A stretch of 64,000 bases of DNA from NCBI GenBank assembly GCA_051453625.1, contig JBOZIK010000001.1, positions 229,952,701 through 230,016,700 of the forward strand, written 5' to 3'. The position numbers and the translations under genes were made by a program. Under the pieces are notes generated by a model. The model saw only the letters and a list, made by a program, of their open reading frames with translations, searched no databases and had not been told where the DNA came from. This document shows positions 35,244 to 47,345 of this stretch, in pieces. This DNA is from Welwitschia mirabilis (lineage: Eukaryota; Gnetophyta; Gnetopsida; Welwitschiales). Numbering within the stretch: position 1 is the stretch's first letter; each line of letters starts with the position of its first letter.

Positions 35244-36521
35244 TGTTCATGATGAACTTTAGCTACATTATATCTATTATTAATATATGATAATATGTAA
35301 GATTGCCCTAGGAATATAAATATTTCATAACCAAATATACCTTTTATTAAATAAACTAGGACTTTCATTTGTAGTATAGTCTCAGTGTCATTCTTCCATC
35401 AGGATGGATGTGGTAAAATATTAATAAAGCAAGAAAAATAAAAAATGAGTAATAGTTTCTCAAATGTATAAGAAAGCTTAGGATTGGGACATAGATTTAA
35501 GATATAGCATAATGACCTCAAAGATAGCATAAGTCTTTAATTAAGCTCATGTGACTTCACTTCTTAAATTCAATAAATCATGTTACATATATCCATTAAG
35601 TTTACACATAGTGGTATAATTTCATTTATCATATAAGTTTTGGTACTGTCTTCAAGCCACATAGCCTTCATAACAAAAATATTACAAGCATGAAAAATAG
35701 GAGTTACCTGAGATCTATTAAATAAAGATTCAGGTTATGAGAATAAAGTGCAAGAAAAAGAATTACACCTAAAATCTTAAATTACTTAACATGCCTTAGA
35801 AAAATATAATCATAACAAGTAAAAGTAATTACAACTTGGTATCGAAGTATTAAACCAAGGAAATAATATGTAACACTTTATTATTAAATGAGTAAAAGCA
35901 TACAATTATTGAAACTCACTTAATGTCAATTTAAAAAACATCATACTAGCTTAAAAACTAGTCCATATGTAATGGGAGATTTAAAATAACTCCTGACTAA
36001 ATATTTAATAATATTCTTGTATTAATAATAATCAATAACTATTTAATTGAACTAAAGTAGGCTACATAGGCCAAATTAGGGTTTTTAAGGCCTAATGGAA
36101 TCATTCTTTAGAGTGTCCCAAGCCTAATTGGATTGTCATTTAGTTATGGAATCAAATTGAGGGGTTTTTTTAAAGAAAATATTTGTCATTAGCAATTGAC
36201 TTCGAATATACTCTAGATAAATTGCTTGCAATAAGAAGGGTCAAGAGCATAAGTCTTAATCTGTTTTGTGTATGGTAATAAGTATCATGACTCCTAGAAC
36301 TAACATTATTACTTGAGTAAATTAGCACACTTCCATCTTCTACCACAATACTCTAAATCTTGTAATGTTCTAAAAATAATAGTGTTAAGACAAATTATTA
36401 GTAAAACTAAGTTTCTATAGCCTTGAGCATAATAGATGTATTAAAATGCTATAATGATTATTTGAGAATTCCAACATGGCCTAGATATCTTGATGTGAAT
36501 CTTAATTTTTGTGTATTACCA
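35244..36521 (-). repeat. LTR of element 3, right copy (5' LTR)
   Basis: Starts TGTTCATGATG and ends GTATTACCA, matching 25732-27022 from end to end. Followed by the duplicated AGGCA. Confidence 0.9.
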
Positions 36522-36526
36522 AGGCA
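36522..36526. repeat. Target-site duplication AGGCA, right copy
   Basis: Same five bases as 25727-25731; Gypsy-2 RNase H resumes with the next bases. Confidence 0.85.
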
Positions 36527-36720
36527 CTATTTCATAGAAGATAAATTACAATTGAAAACTAATTGTAAAATTTAGAGTCTTTTCAAAAATAGCCTCTCTT
36601 AAATATGAGAGAATGATGCTGAATTAAATTGCTAGTTGGGTATGAGTTTAATCTTGAGTACACTTCTAGGAAAGAGAACAAAGTTGTAGATGCCCTTAGT
36701 GACATATGATGCATGATAGT
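36527..36720 (+). pseudogene. Gypsy-2 RNase H, right part
   Basis: It starts with YFIEDKLQL, continuing the WRH motif broken at 25731, and ends KLLVGYEFNLEYTSRKENKVVDALS (about 36630-36710), the standard RNase H C-terminus (Y-x-PG-(K/R)-(E/A)N-x-VADALS). The histidine and Asp region between has stops. It shows which element the left arm belongs to. Confidence 0.85.
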
Positions 36721-36779
36721 TTGTGGTATGAGCTAAAAAATGACTAGGAAAATCAAATAAAAAGTACCTTGAGATGAAT

Positions 36780-37740
36780 TCTTTTGTTTAATATGGAAGA
36801 AGTTAATGAATGGAAGAGAAATCTTTTCTTATTACTTAATCTCTAATGGTGTATTAATGAGAAAATCTAGAGGTTGTATTCCTAGAGAAACATGGGATTA
36901 CCCACTTCTTAGTAAAGAATACAAAGTTTCTTTTGGAAGTAACCTTGGATTTATCAAGACATACATCATCATAAGAAAATAGTATTATTGGGTAGGAATG
37001 AAGGCTCAAACCAAAGATTTTATCAGAGGTTGTTCTTAATGCTAAAATATCAAGTTGGAAATGTAAAAAAATATTATTGGAAAATATGAATTACTTCATT
37101 CCAACTAAGACTATAGTTATGATAGAAAAAACTATAAACTAGTTTGTAAGGGAAGTATTTCAATTACATGATACTTTTCAAATTACCATTTCGAATTGAG
37201 ATTTGAAGTGTATATTAACTTTTTTTAATAATTATTTAAATAGTTAGGAATTCAACACTTTTCTAGTATGATTTTTCATCCTAAAATAGATAGATAAAAT
37301 GTATAAATAAATCACATTTTAAAATATATTTTAAGAATTTATGTGGTAGGTAAACCTAATGGATTGGAAGACTATCTTTACTTGATAGGAATTGTATATA
37401 ATCAAGGCCATCAAACCTTTTATCACATGTTTTCCATTTGAAGTAATGTATAGTGCTTAATACCTATCAATTGATTTAATTAAAGATATAAAAAATAATA
37501 ATAATAATAGGAGCTTTAAAATATAACTGAAACCATAAATAAGATTTAAAAACAGTTATAAGTAGTACAAAACTAATATAAGAAAGATTTTAATGAGAAA
37601 CATTTTCCTCATATTTTTCAAGTTGGTGATCAAGTGCTAAGTGAAGCCTCAGAGAGTATCCTTGGAATTGGAGAAATATGGTAAGCTAACCCTTACTTTT
37701 TCGAACCATTTTCTTTTATCTAAAGAATTTGTAATTAAGC
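36780..37740 (+). pseudogene. Gypsy-2 integrase
   Basis: This is the integrase, starting with the zinc-binding part: NGVLMRKSRGCIPRETW, LLSKEYKVSFGSNLGFIKTYI, YYWVGMKAQTKDFIRGCS (about 36960-37035), where the HHCC pattern is partly lost. The core is poorly kept; LKYILRIYVVGKPNGLEDYLYLIGIVYN (about 37320-37395) and PFEVMYS match the post-core region. FPHIFQVGDQVL near 37610-37640 is the usual C-terminal start. No chromodomain could be read with confidence. Confidence 0.8.
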
Positions 37741-38186
37741 ATATAAACTAGATATGCTAGAAAAGTAGTTGTGTATTTATCTAGTCTTTCATATTAGCCT
37801 TCTTAAGCCTTATTACTTAGGGAATTTTAATAATTATATCATTTATTGGTAAATTTTTTTAGTAAGATCTAATTTTACTTTTACTATTAATTAGTAATTA
37901 TTAAGGAATGTAAAGAAAATAAGTTAAGGAGTAAAAACATAAAATAAGTATTATTTGAATGAACTCATTATGATCAACATAGTTAAGAAAATAAAGAGGT
38001 TATGAAACAAAGTTATCCTAAAATGTTCAAAATGATGATGAAAATGAAATATAGTATTTTTATTGTTGATTTTTTTAATTTCTTATGCAAAATAACTTGA
38101 TGAGGATGAGGACCTTAAAGACAAATAGCATCACGTATAATACATCACCATGGAAGAGAAATAGTTCAAGGATGAAAAATAATCTT

Positions 38187-38197
38187 AAGGAAGAAGG
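38187..38197 (+). other. Polypurine tract of Gypsy-2
   Basis: AAGGAAGAAGG directly before the 3' LTR, as needed for plus-strand DNA priming. Confidence 0.65.
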
Positions 38198-38698
38198 CTA
38201 TCCTAATCCCAAAACCTTCTTTGCATAATACCATCTAAACTATGTTAGTCTTATAAGGATATCCTATTGTTAAATGGATAGTTTTATGTTAATTAAAATG
38301 TAATAACCATCTAAGAGGCATGAACTTTGTGGAAAAGTCATTTCAATAACTCATGATGTTTTAATAATGTTAAATGAGGTTCTTAGAAAAGTATAGAACG
38401 TGCATGGGATTTGCACAGGAATGTTGTATTCTTCATAAGTTATCCTGGTTCCTTAGTAGTCCCATATATTAAGCCTTAAAGGTAGCATGAACTAGCAAGG
38501 CTACTATTACTAAACCTTGCATTTGATAGATGAGAAGTTATGAGGAGTTATCTTTGGTATAAAGAGAAGTCTCACTTTACTTTTCTCTATCTGTCATGAT
38601 TTATGCTATTAATAAGATCCAATTATTTTTTTTTATGATGTATCCATAAAATGTTATCATTTTAGCCTTATTTTTATAAAATTTAAATGGAAGTATCA
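38198..38698 (+). repeat. 3' LTR of Gypsy-2
   Basis: Matches 17651-18169; ends AAGTATCA. The first bases have drifted from TGTC. Confidence 0.8.
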
Positions 38699-40350
38699 CT
38701 TAGGATTATGCTATATATCGATTGTTACGGTAAATGAATGATGAATTTTTATATAATTATTATGCTATAAAAACTCTTTTTAGTGCTTAATTTAACTATA
38801 TAGTTTAAAAAAAAAGTTAGTGGAAAATATCAATTTCCACTAGAAGTTACATCATTATCTACAGAATATTACATTAACATCTATATTGTTCACTTATCCA
38901 TAAATTTCTTCATGATTAAAGTAACTGTGAAATCTTTTATTACAAGATGATATTTATTAATTTAAAAATTAAACTTTATTATATGTGATAAAGTTAAAAA
39001 AGAAAATTTTGTAGTTGATCATCTTTCACAATAACCTCTTTTGTCTTCTTCAAGTGAATACTTAGTTATTAAAAATGAACTCCTTAAGGAACATCTATTT
39101 TTATGCAAGAATTAAAAGAACAATACTTAAGGAACCTTAATCCTTGATACATAGATATTGTTAATTATACTTTCACCTTCATAACACTTCTTACTTGGAT
39201 TTATATCAACTTAGAGTATTCCTCCATTAGATAGGTGAATATGAATGGGTCTCTTATTTTTTATATAAAAGATACAAAGAATAAATCATGAGGAGATGTA
39301 TTGTAAAATGGGAATACAAAAATTTAAGTATGCCTTATAGAAGTTGTGAGGGGTACTTTAGCATAACGAAAACAAAAATAAAAATTCTTCATGCAAGATT
39401 CTAATAGCATTATACTTTTCAAAATTTTTTTAAATTTGTCAAGAGACATGAATATTATTAAAAATTTTAAGGAATAACTTATAAAAAATATATGCTAGTT
39501 CAAACATTAAACCATTTGGTTATTGGAAAATTGATTTATTAAACTTTTAGAACCCTTATCTTATGAAAATGAAAATATATTAGTTATCAGTTCTTATGTC
39601 ACTAGATGGAAAGAAGTAATTTCCATAATAACTAATGATGTATTAATTATTTTTAATTTATTAAATCTCAGATTTTCTCTAAATTTTGATTTTTATAGGA
39701 TTATTATTAGTGAGTAAGAATTACTTTTCATTAATAATATTCTTAAAAACTTAATTTAAAGTAAGAGTAAAATACCAAGTTATTAATGCTTATCATTCTA
39801 TACTAAATTCTTAAGTTGAAAAAATAATATAGAAATTAATACAATAAAAACAATTTAGCTCTTTTCATGAGAATTTGACTTTAAAGATTAATGATGTTTT
39901 TTGGTCCTCCATAACAAATTAGTGTAATTCACTTGTTTTTTTTTTCCTTACAAGTTGGTTATGCAATCTAGTGTACTTCTACTCAATATACCTTTTCATT
40001 TATTCAAAACTTCTCATATTTGAAAGAAAATCTTGATGATTTTCTCCTTCAAATTTAACATCATGATGAAAAACAAACATAAGTTATTAACCACTAGTTC
40101 CTTATTATGAAAAATATATTTGACCTAATAATTTTAAATTTCATGAACTAATATTTTTATGTAATAGAAAAACTAATATGATTTATAATAAAGTTAAGTC
40201 CATATGGCTAGAATCCTATTGCATTATAAAGATTTATCCAAATGTGTCTTTTTTTATTCAAGACATTACAACTTAAGCAATCTTTCATCTTGAGTCAAAA
40301 TTTTAAAAACTTTATCTTGAAATGATCATTTAGGAGAAGACTCCAAAATA
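38699..40350 (+). pseudogene. Gypsy-1 RNase H tail and integrase, right arm
   Basis: Directly after the Gypsy-2 LTR the frame shows YYAIKTLFSA-x-FNYIV (usual YYASKTL..AQ.NY), then KLKKENFVVDHLS (about 38995-39027; usual VADHLSR), then YIDIVNY (about 39145-39165) and LIFYIKDTKN, the run into integrase in Athila/Tat-like elements. Further on, NAYHSILNS-x-VEKII (about 39785-39825; usual CHPQTSGQVEVSN-REI), LKINDVFWSS (about 39885) and FFPYKLVM. Many stops. With the left arm at 14880-15759 this is one element split by about 23 kb of insertions. Confidence 0.75.
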
Positions 40351-43300
40351 ATTAAAAAACTTCATTGAATTGACTTCTTACAAAAGAGGAAATAATTAGT
40401 AATTATCTAAAATATCTTTAGTAGTAATATTAGGAAAAAAGACAAGAACCCTTATTTAAAATATTTTTATGGCTAGATAACTTCCATTTTTAGTTTCTAA
40501 TAATATAGATGACCTTTTAAATATGAGCTATCAAGATTTAGTTAACTTGATATTATAGATCTAATTAATTCTCACATGTTCACATTGAATTAGATGAATT
40601 AAAAGAAGCACTTAACACTATTTATTAAAAAAAAATAGAACAATAAAAAAAAAAAAGAAAGAAAGAAAGAACAAAAGAGTAAGAAAGAATAACAAAAATT
40701 GAAACATATTTTTATAAACATGTGATAAGCCTACTTGTGTTAATAGCCTTTGAAAAACAAAAAACGATGTATCTAAGATAACATCTATGTCCTAGAAAAA
40801 TGTCCTAGTAATGTGAGTAGGCATTTAATATATGGTTTTAATTCCATAATATTTATGGATAATGTGGTATACTTTAAATCTTTATGAAGAAATTATAGAA
40901 TAGTAGCTAAGGTGTTTCATTCATTAGAGGCATAATAGACTTTGAATCTCATCTAGAACAGAAAGCATACCTATGTAGTACATAATATATTGAACATGTT
41001 ACCTAAAAGTTATAAACATCTTATCTTTCTTCTCATTTCAACTTTAACATAATGAGTGGATAAATCTTTCTAAAGTTTATAGTGTTGTAATCCATTACTA
41101 GCCTATATTATTTAAGAATTATCTAGAGAAGAATGTATTACTTGATTAAAAAGTTAACCAAACTTTATAATCCTTTAAAAAATCATCCCTATACCCCTCT
41201 CAGGCTTTTACATCATGATCTAGGCATACTTCATATAATATTTTTAGTTATATTCTTCTTTAATTTGGCTAATTTTTTTTGAAGGAATATCTTAAATTTC
41301 ATAAAATTACTTAATCAAAATTTTTCTATCTTATATTATGATTCATTTATCCTAGAGAAGTATGAATTTGCATAAAAATCTTAATATATTACATATCTTT
41401 AGTTTGTTCTACTTATTACTATTTAGTAATTCAAGTAGTAATCGTTGTATAGCAAGATTATTATTACTTCATCGACTAATGATAGGAATCATAATGGTAG
41501 TGTAAAAGATCATCATCGCTATTTATCATTACTCTAGAATGCACCTAGTAACTAATACATTATTACTTAGTCATCACTTGGAAATAACCTAGCGACGTGT
41601 CATGACTATTATGAAATTTCACTAGGTATTTTAGTTTTTACTACATTTCCTTTACTTTGTATTCATCTAAATCATATCTTTGACTATATAATAATATTCT
41701 AACACTTTTACATGAATCTAATGATTCTCTAATACTTTTAAATGTATCTATTAGAACTCTAATTTGTACTTTGATTTTTACGTCTTAGATCCTTAGTTTT
41801 AGGAAAGAAATATTTTTTCAAAGAATTTAGTTATCATATTAGTGAGTAATTTATTACTAATTATATTTACCTATTAATTTTTAAAATTGTTACTAATAAG
41901 GATTAATTTATGTTATTTTATCTATAACACAACGTACATTACCTAAATTTCATGGAAGAAAATTTAGCTAAGAATACTAGCATCCTTGCTAGAATAGTAA
42001 CAACATCATTATGATAAAGAAAGTAGGTTCTGCATCTTAGGATAACTCAAGTAGACGCTAAAGTGATCAATCCACTTTATAGACCAATTCTTAACTAGTC
42101 TATGATAACTAAAGGACTACATACCTATATCATACCCAAGGACATTTATGTTTGTCCATTTATTAAATAATAAAAAATACTAATGAGTGATGTCATCCCT
42201 AAGAAACATAACAAAAGATTATCCTACCTCAAGGGCTAGGCATCTTTTATTTTATAATCATACATGGAATAATATTTCTATCTAGGTTTTATTTATCTTG
42301 TTTTTACATTTTTAGATATAGAAAGGATATGTTTACTATTATTTTTAAAATTTGTGAAAGTTCTTTGTGTGTGATAAATTAACAAGTACCGAAATCATGT
42401 AAATGAAAATTATAGATATATAATTCATTTCTATTTAACTACCTACATTATCTTAAGTAATTTTTAAATTATTTAATTTATATTTTTCATAATACAAATA
42501 TCAAAATTTTACCATAACTAACATTTCAATAGTGCTATTATACTTCTCTTGTTTTTAATCATCACTTAAAAATAAAATTTCCTATTTTAATAAAATCTAT
42601 CATTTTGGATTTGCAGTTGATCATAAAATCGTTTTTTTTGATGTTTCATGAATTATTATATTAAATTAACTACTAGTTGAATTCATAGAGAAAATAATGA
42701 ATAATCCAAATAATAATCACATATAAATAATGCTAACACTAAATTTGACAAAGACTATTTGGAGTTGTTATTTACTGATGTGATGAATAATGATAATTAT
42801 GTATAATTTTAGTGATAGTAAAAGGTTTTTATGCCTAGATCTACATATATCTTTTAGTTAGTTCATAAACATTTTATTACTGAAGTTAGTATGTTAGCAT
42901 GCTAAGATATTAGTAGTTAGTATATATATTATAAATAAGTATTTCAGGTAAAAAATTCCACTTGGCATGAAAATAAGAAAGAAGAATAAGTTAGCTAGAA
43001 CACAGGGATAACCTCTCTCACATAGTTAATTTTAAGGAGGAAGAAGAGGAATAACATAATAAGTCACCAAGAATCAAGAGTACAAATGGAAAAAAAAATA
43101 TCACAAAGGAGGTATTTAGAAAAGAAGAATTAGAAAAAGAATTTGAATCAAGGGTCAACTAGAGGAGACTCTAGTGCAACATGAAAAGTACATAAAAGAC
43201 ATCTCCATAGTTCTAATGCTATATGAAAAGATACATATTTAAATTAGTACCTTTTTATATGAATTCATATAAGTTTAATATTTAGAATTACTTTTAATGA

Positions 43301-43452
43301 CAAGATAAAAGCTATCTTATTAAATCATATAATATGTCTACAAACTAAAAAGTATTATAACTTATTTTATTACTGAAAGAGAATCTATTAGATAAATGAA
43401 TCCTTGACGCTTAATAGTAAAAGATGCTATTAGTTATATTTTTAGCTAATTC
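40351..43452. other. AT-rich region, likely Gypsy-1 3' side, no gene recognised
   Basis: No domain is recognised. An A/G-rich run lies at 40627-40685. The 3' LTR of Gypsy-1 should lie to the right of 40350, but I could not pair any stretch convincingly with sequence left of 14880. Confidence 0.4.
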
Positions 43453-46400
43453 TTCCATTATATACAAAATTTAAATCAACATAGAATAAAAATGTAACAC
43501 TTAAAAAGCTAGATTCTTTAAATTGACATAGTAAATTGTTTAACTTTAATAAGATTTTCATTAAAGTTTGATACATTTGGCTTGAAAGATAACTCTTTAC
43601 TTATCATGAAATGAGTTATAAAATAATTAAAACATATAAAGTAGGTACTAGATTAATAAGTAATTAATAAAAAGTAGCATATGAATGTCTATTAAATCAA
43701 AGTAAGACTTAGTTAATTTCAACCTATTTTAACTAATAGAAAGAAGAAAAGGAAGAAGAGAAAGAAAAGGGGGAGAAAATTCATAAGAATGAACTTTGAA
43801 AATTTCCAAACCTTCAAAATGTTCAAAATATGTTCTAAAACAAGTTTTAGAGTCAAACATTTACGATCAAGTAGAATTGATTGAAACTAATAGAAATAAT
43901 TCATCTAGAAAAAAACTACACAAATTAAAGTCAATCATAATAATCAAGAATATTAAGAAAACTGTAAAAATTAAGAAAAAATGGATTTCATATTCTAAAA
44001 GTACTAAAAATTAGTATAAGATATGATCTTGAATATCTAAACACACATAAATAATAATAGAAATATTTATTTTACAAAATCAAGAAAATTAAACTTTGAC
44101 AGTTTAAAACTTTTTCCACATAAAACTATAACTTTGATTGTCAAAGGCCAAAATAAGGGCTTCAGAGGCTGAATTTGAATTCTGGGTAATTAAAGATGAA
44201 AGTTTCTAAATCATGGAATGAAGCTAGTAATAAAATTTTAGAAACATTGGAGTTACAAAAAAAGATTTATGGCCAAAAGAAGCACTAAAATTTACTAGTT
44301 TACTTTGATTTTAAGAAGAGGAAAAATAATAAAGAATAATTCATACAGAAGTAAATAATTTTGATCTTAGATAAACGTTAATAAAATATTCACAAATAAA
44401 TATACTACTATTAGAAAGGAGAACATAGAAATTCATCATCATTTACCTTAAAAAAATATGGAATCATGAGAAAATGTACTAGAAAATGAGAAGAATGGAG
44501 GAAAGAAGAGAGAAAATGAATAAAACACATGATTTATTTCAATAAAAAGTGACCAATCATATAAAATTTTCAAATGCCATAATAAGTAATAAATTTATAG
44601 CAATCTAATTAGCGCTAATTATGCAACATGTTATAGGTGGTCTAACTAAATTGAAAGAAAAAGATGATAAAAATGCATAAAACAAGTAATCAAAATCATA
44701 AAAAAAAGAATAAAATAACACTTATTAATTTTAAATGAAATCATAGCCCTTTCCACTAATATTTAGTACAATTTCTTACAAGATTTAATGCCTTCTCTTT
44801 TTATTATCCTACCTATTCATGTACACTTCACCACCACTACAAATCCCTTCAAATGGATGAAAATGGGAGAAAGGGTAATAGAAAATGTGATATAAAAGTA
44901 TACAAAAGGCTAAAAAAGTGGATGTTTATCCAACAAAATATGAGAATAAAGAATGTAACAGGCTTTTAAAACTAATATAGAGAGAAGATTAACTTGGAAG
45001 TAAAGAAATATGAGACACAAAGTAGAAAATCTTCTTCTAGTTCTTGAGAATGGCTTGAAGCACATTAAAATGGAATGAAACTAGTAGCATAACATTATTA
45101 TCTAAGTTTAGGTATTAAAAGGGATATTTGTAAGTGCACTTCCATTAGTTTTAGGCTAAGGAGTTACCAAAACCATTAAATTTTCACATGTAATACATGC
45201 TTAGGTTGGCAAAGTTGTCAAATAATACTACGACATCAATTTACTCATGAAAATGAAATTTTAGTATCCTAGGTAGTTTCAAAAATTAACTACCTCAACT
45301 TTTAAGAAGTAAATTAACTTAAGTTTATCTCTTGTGGTTGATATTAAGGAAAACATCAATTCAACTTAACAATAACTAGAAATAGATAAATTATGGCTCC
45401 TAGAATGTAAATTCCTAAAGTACTAATGTTGTCAGAGTCTTTGATATCATCTAATATCATGATCAAGTGTCAAAATAAGTTGAAATTATTGCTTCAGTAA
45501 GTGCATAAGATATGATGATGGAAAAGGACATATGAATTATCAATAGAGTTACTTAGTTGAAGTAGTCTTTCATCATCTACATTCTCATATTCAATCTTGA
45601 TCTTCTAATTGCAATCATCAAGATTAACCTTAAACTAGATCATAATGCATTTTTTTGAGCTTAATGAGTGTTCGAGTTTCTTGTCACCTAAAAAGTACAA
45701 AAATACCTATAAGTGTGGTATTATAGTTTAAAAAGTACTATGCAATAATAACTATTAATATCTTATTTTATCAAAAATTCAAGCTTCATCACATTCACCA
45801 ACTAGTCTTTTTATACATCTCATGCAAGTGATAATGATAAGAAAAATAAAGTCTACTATCAATCAAGATGTTCATAGCTCAAGTGGATGGTTGTGGATCT
45901 AAATTGTGGTCCTAAAAATTAAATAACATGTAAATAAAAAGTACCAATAATTGTAAAAGCATAATGATATATATGTGAGAAGATATAGTAAGTAAAATAC
46001 AAGAACATTAGAAACTTCAATAATTATTCATTAATCTATAAAGTAAAATGAAAGTTTTATTCATGTATAAAAAGAAAAGCAAAATAAGAACACAAGATAA
46101 ATAAATTGAAATACACAAAAGTATCATATTATAAAATAGTATTACAAAATATAGTGAAGCATACAAACTTCATATACAAAAAATAAACACCATCATATAA
46201 AAATGATCAAGAATTAAATACAAAATATTAATAAACATGGAAAAGGAAACTTACAAATAAAAATGAAAATTTTTTCCTTTTAGATTGATAATTTTTTCAA
46301 AAAAAATAGGAGTAGGCCATTCCTAAAGCTCATAACCTTGTTAAATATGACTACATGAGATCCATACTCTCATTTCATCATTTAAAAAAAAAATATTTTT

Positions 46401-47345
46401 AAGTTTAAAAAAAAAAACCCAAAACTAAAAGAATTTTTTCATCTTTTAGTTTTCTAGATTTTAACATGTTTACATCCAAAAGATGAATTAAAATAAATAT
46501 GAACATAGGATATGTGATGAAGATGATCTGTAATATGCAAATATTTATTTGTATGAATCCAAATTTTACTCATGAATGTATAACAGAAAAAGAAAAAGAA
46601 ATGCATAAAAAAGTAGTTAAAGCTATAATTGTCCACCTAGAAGTTTTATTAAAAGTAATTTAGTGCTTAAGATCTCATCAACACAGGTGTAATATAAAAA
46701 GTACCTAAAAATAAAAAATTTCTAAACTATGCATGAAAGTTCTCAAAGAAAAGTATAATATTTCATATAAAAAAACAAGTATTCCCTAATAACGACATCA
46801 ATTTTGAATTAAAAAAAACTCAATTTTTAAAATAAGGAAATCACATTTTAAGCGTTCATTAAAATAAATATGTATTTAACATGATAATTCAACTTTTAGG
46901 AAAGAAAATGAAGTATAAAAGGTTTAAATTAAAGAATAAAAAAATCTCGTAGGTCAAATTGCATATATAGTGGAAGTACATTAGTATCAAATCGATAGGA
47001 TATTTAACCTAAATTTATATGGAAATATTAATACTATCTTATCAAATTATTACTTTACATGATAAAACAACTATTTCTTTTATGTGACATACAAGTAATT
47101 GAAACACATGATTTATAATTATTATAAAGGACTATATGTGTAAAAATGTAATTTCATAAGATGTGAAAAAAGAAATACAATAAAATAAAAATAGATAATC
47201 GTTTATAAACATCCACTAAGATTCTTAAGATCATTTATAACTCAAGCAAATAAGCAAGAGAATTTAAACAATAAAAGCTACCAAAGTTATTTTCATACAA
47301 AAATAATTTTCCTTGAAATTATTTAACATGAATGTAGACATTACT
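43453..47345. repeat. Array unit 1 (3893 bp)
   Basis: Complete unit. The plus open stretch at 43796-44014 is Lys/Ile-rich, is broken in units 2 and 3, and is not supported as a gene. Confidence 0.8.
43738..43779 (+). repeat. Long purine tract in array unit
   Basis: About 42 consecutive purines (AGAAAGAAGAAAAGG...GGGGGAGAAAA). Equivalent tracts lie at about 47630-47683 and 51628-51675, each with a few changes. Confidence 0.8.

Larger units (their letters stand above)
25732..36521 (-). mobile_element. Nested LTR retrotransposon (element 3), gag-protease type
   Basis: The element has LTRs at 25732-27022 (1291 bp) and 35244-36521 (1278 bp), TG...CA ends and an exact 5-bp duplication AGGCA on both sides. 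It sits inside RNase H of Gypsy-2. Its own coding reads minus: gag (about 33300-32400), protease (about 31590-31180), a further ORF region (about 29010-28440) and a short conserved tail near 27230. No RT, RNase H or integrase was recognised in the visible 7.2 kb of interior, and 980 bases are N. It may be a non-autonomous Athila/Tat-like element or one with its pol deleted. The LTRs differ at many sites, so it is old. Confidence 0.85.
17651..38698 (+). mobile_element. Gypsy-2: Ty3/Gypsy retrotransposon with nested insertions
   Basis: The element is defined by an LTR pair of about 500 bp (17651-18169, 38198-38698), a primer-binding site at 18174, plus-strand gag, protease, RT and RNase H up to 25731, RNase H end and integrase from 36527, and a purine tract at 38187. 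A third LTR element of 10.8 kb (25732-36521) splits it inside RNase H. Removing that leaves about 10.3 kb, which still includes tandem repeats in the leader. The RT/RNase H/integrase style (FRTKYSHFEF, SFLGLEGSY, YYWVGMKAQ) is that of chromovirus-like Gypsy elements. No exact 5-bp target duplication is visible at its outer ends. Confidence 0.8.

Noticed and set aside
43796-44014. Plus-strand open frame of 72 codons in array unit 1
   Set aside because: Lys/Ile-rich AT-driven composition, and the frame is broken in the other two units.
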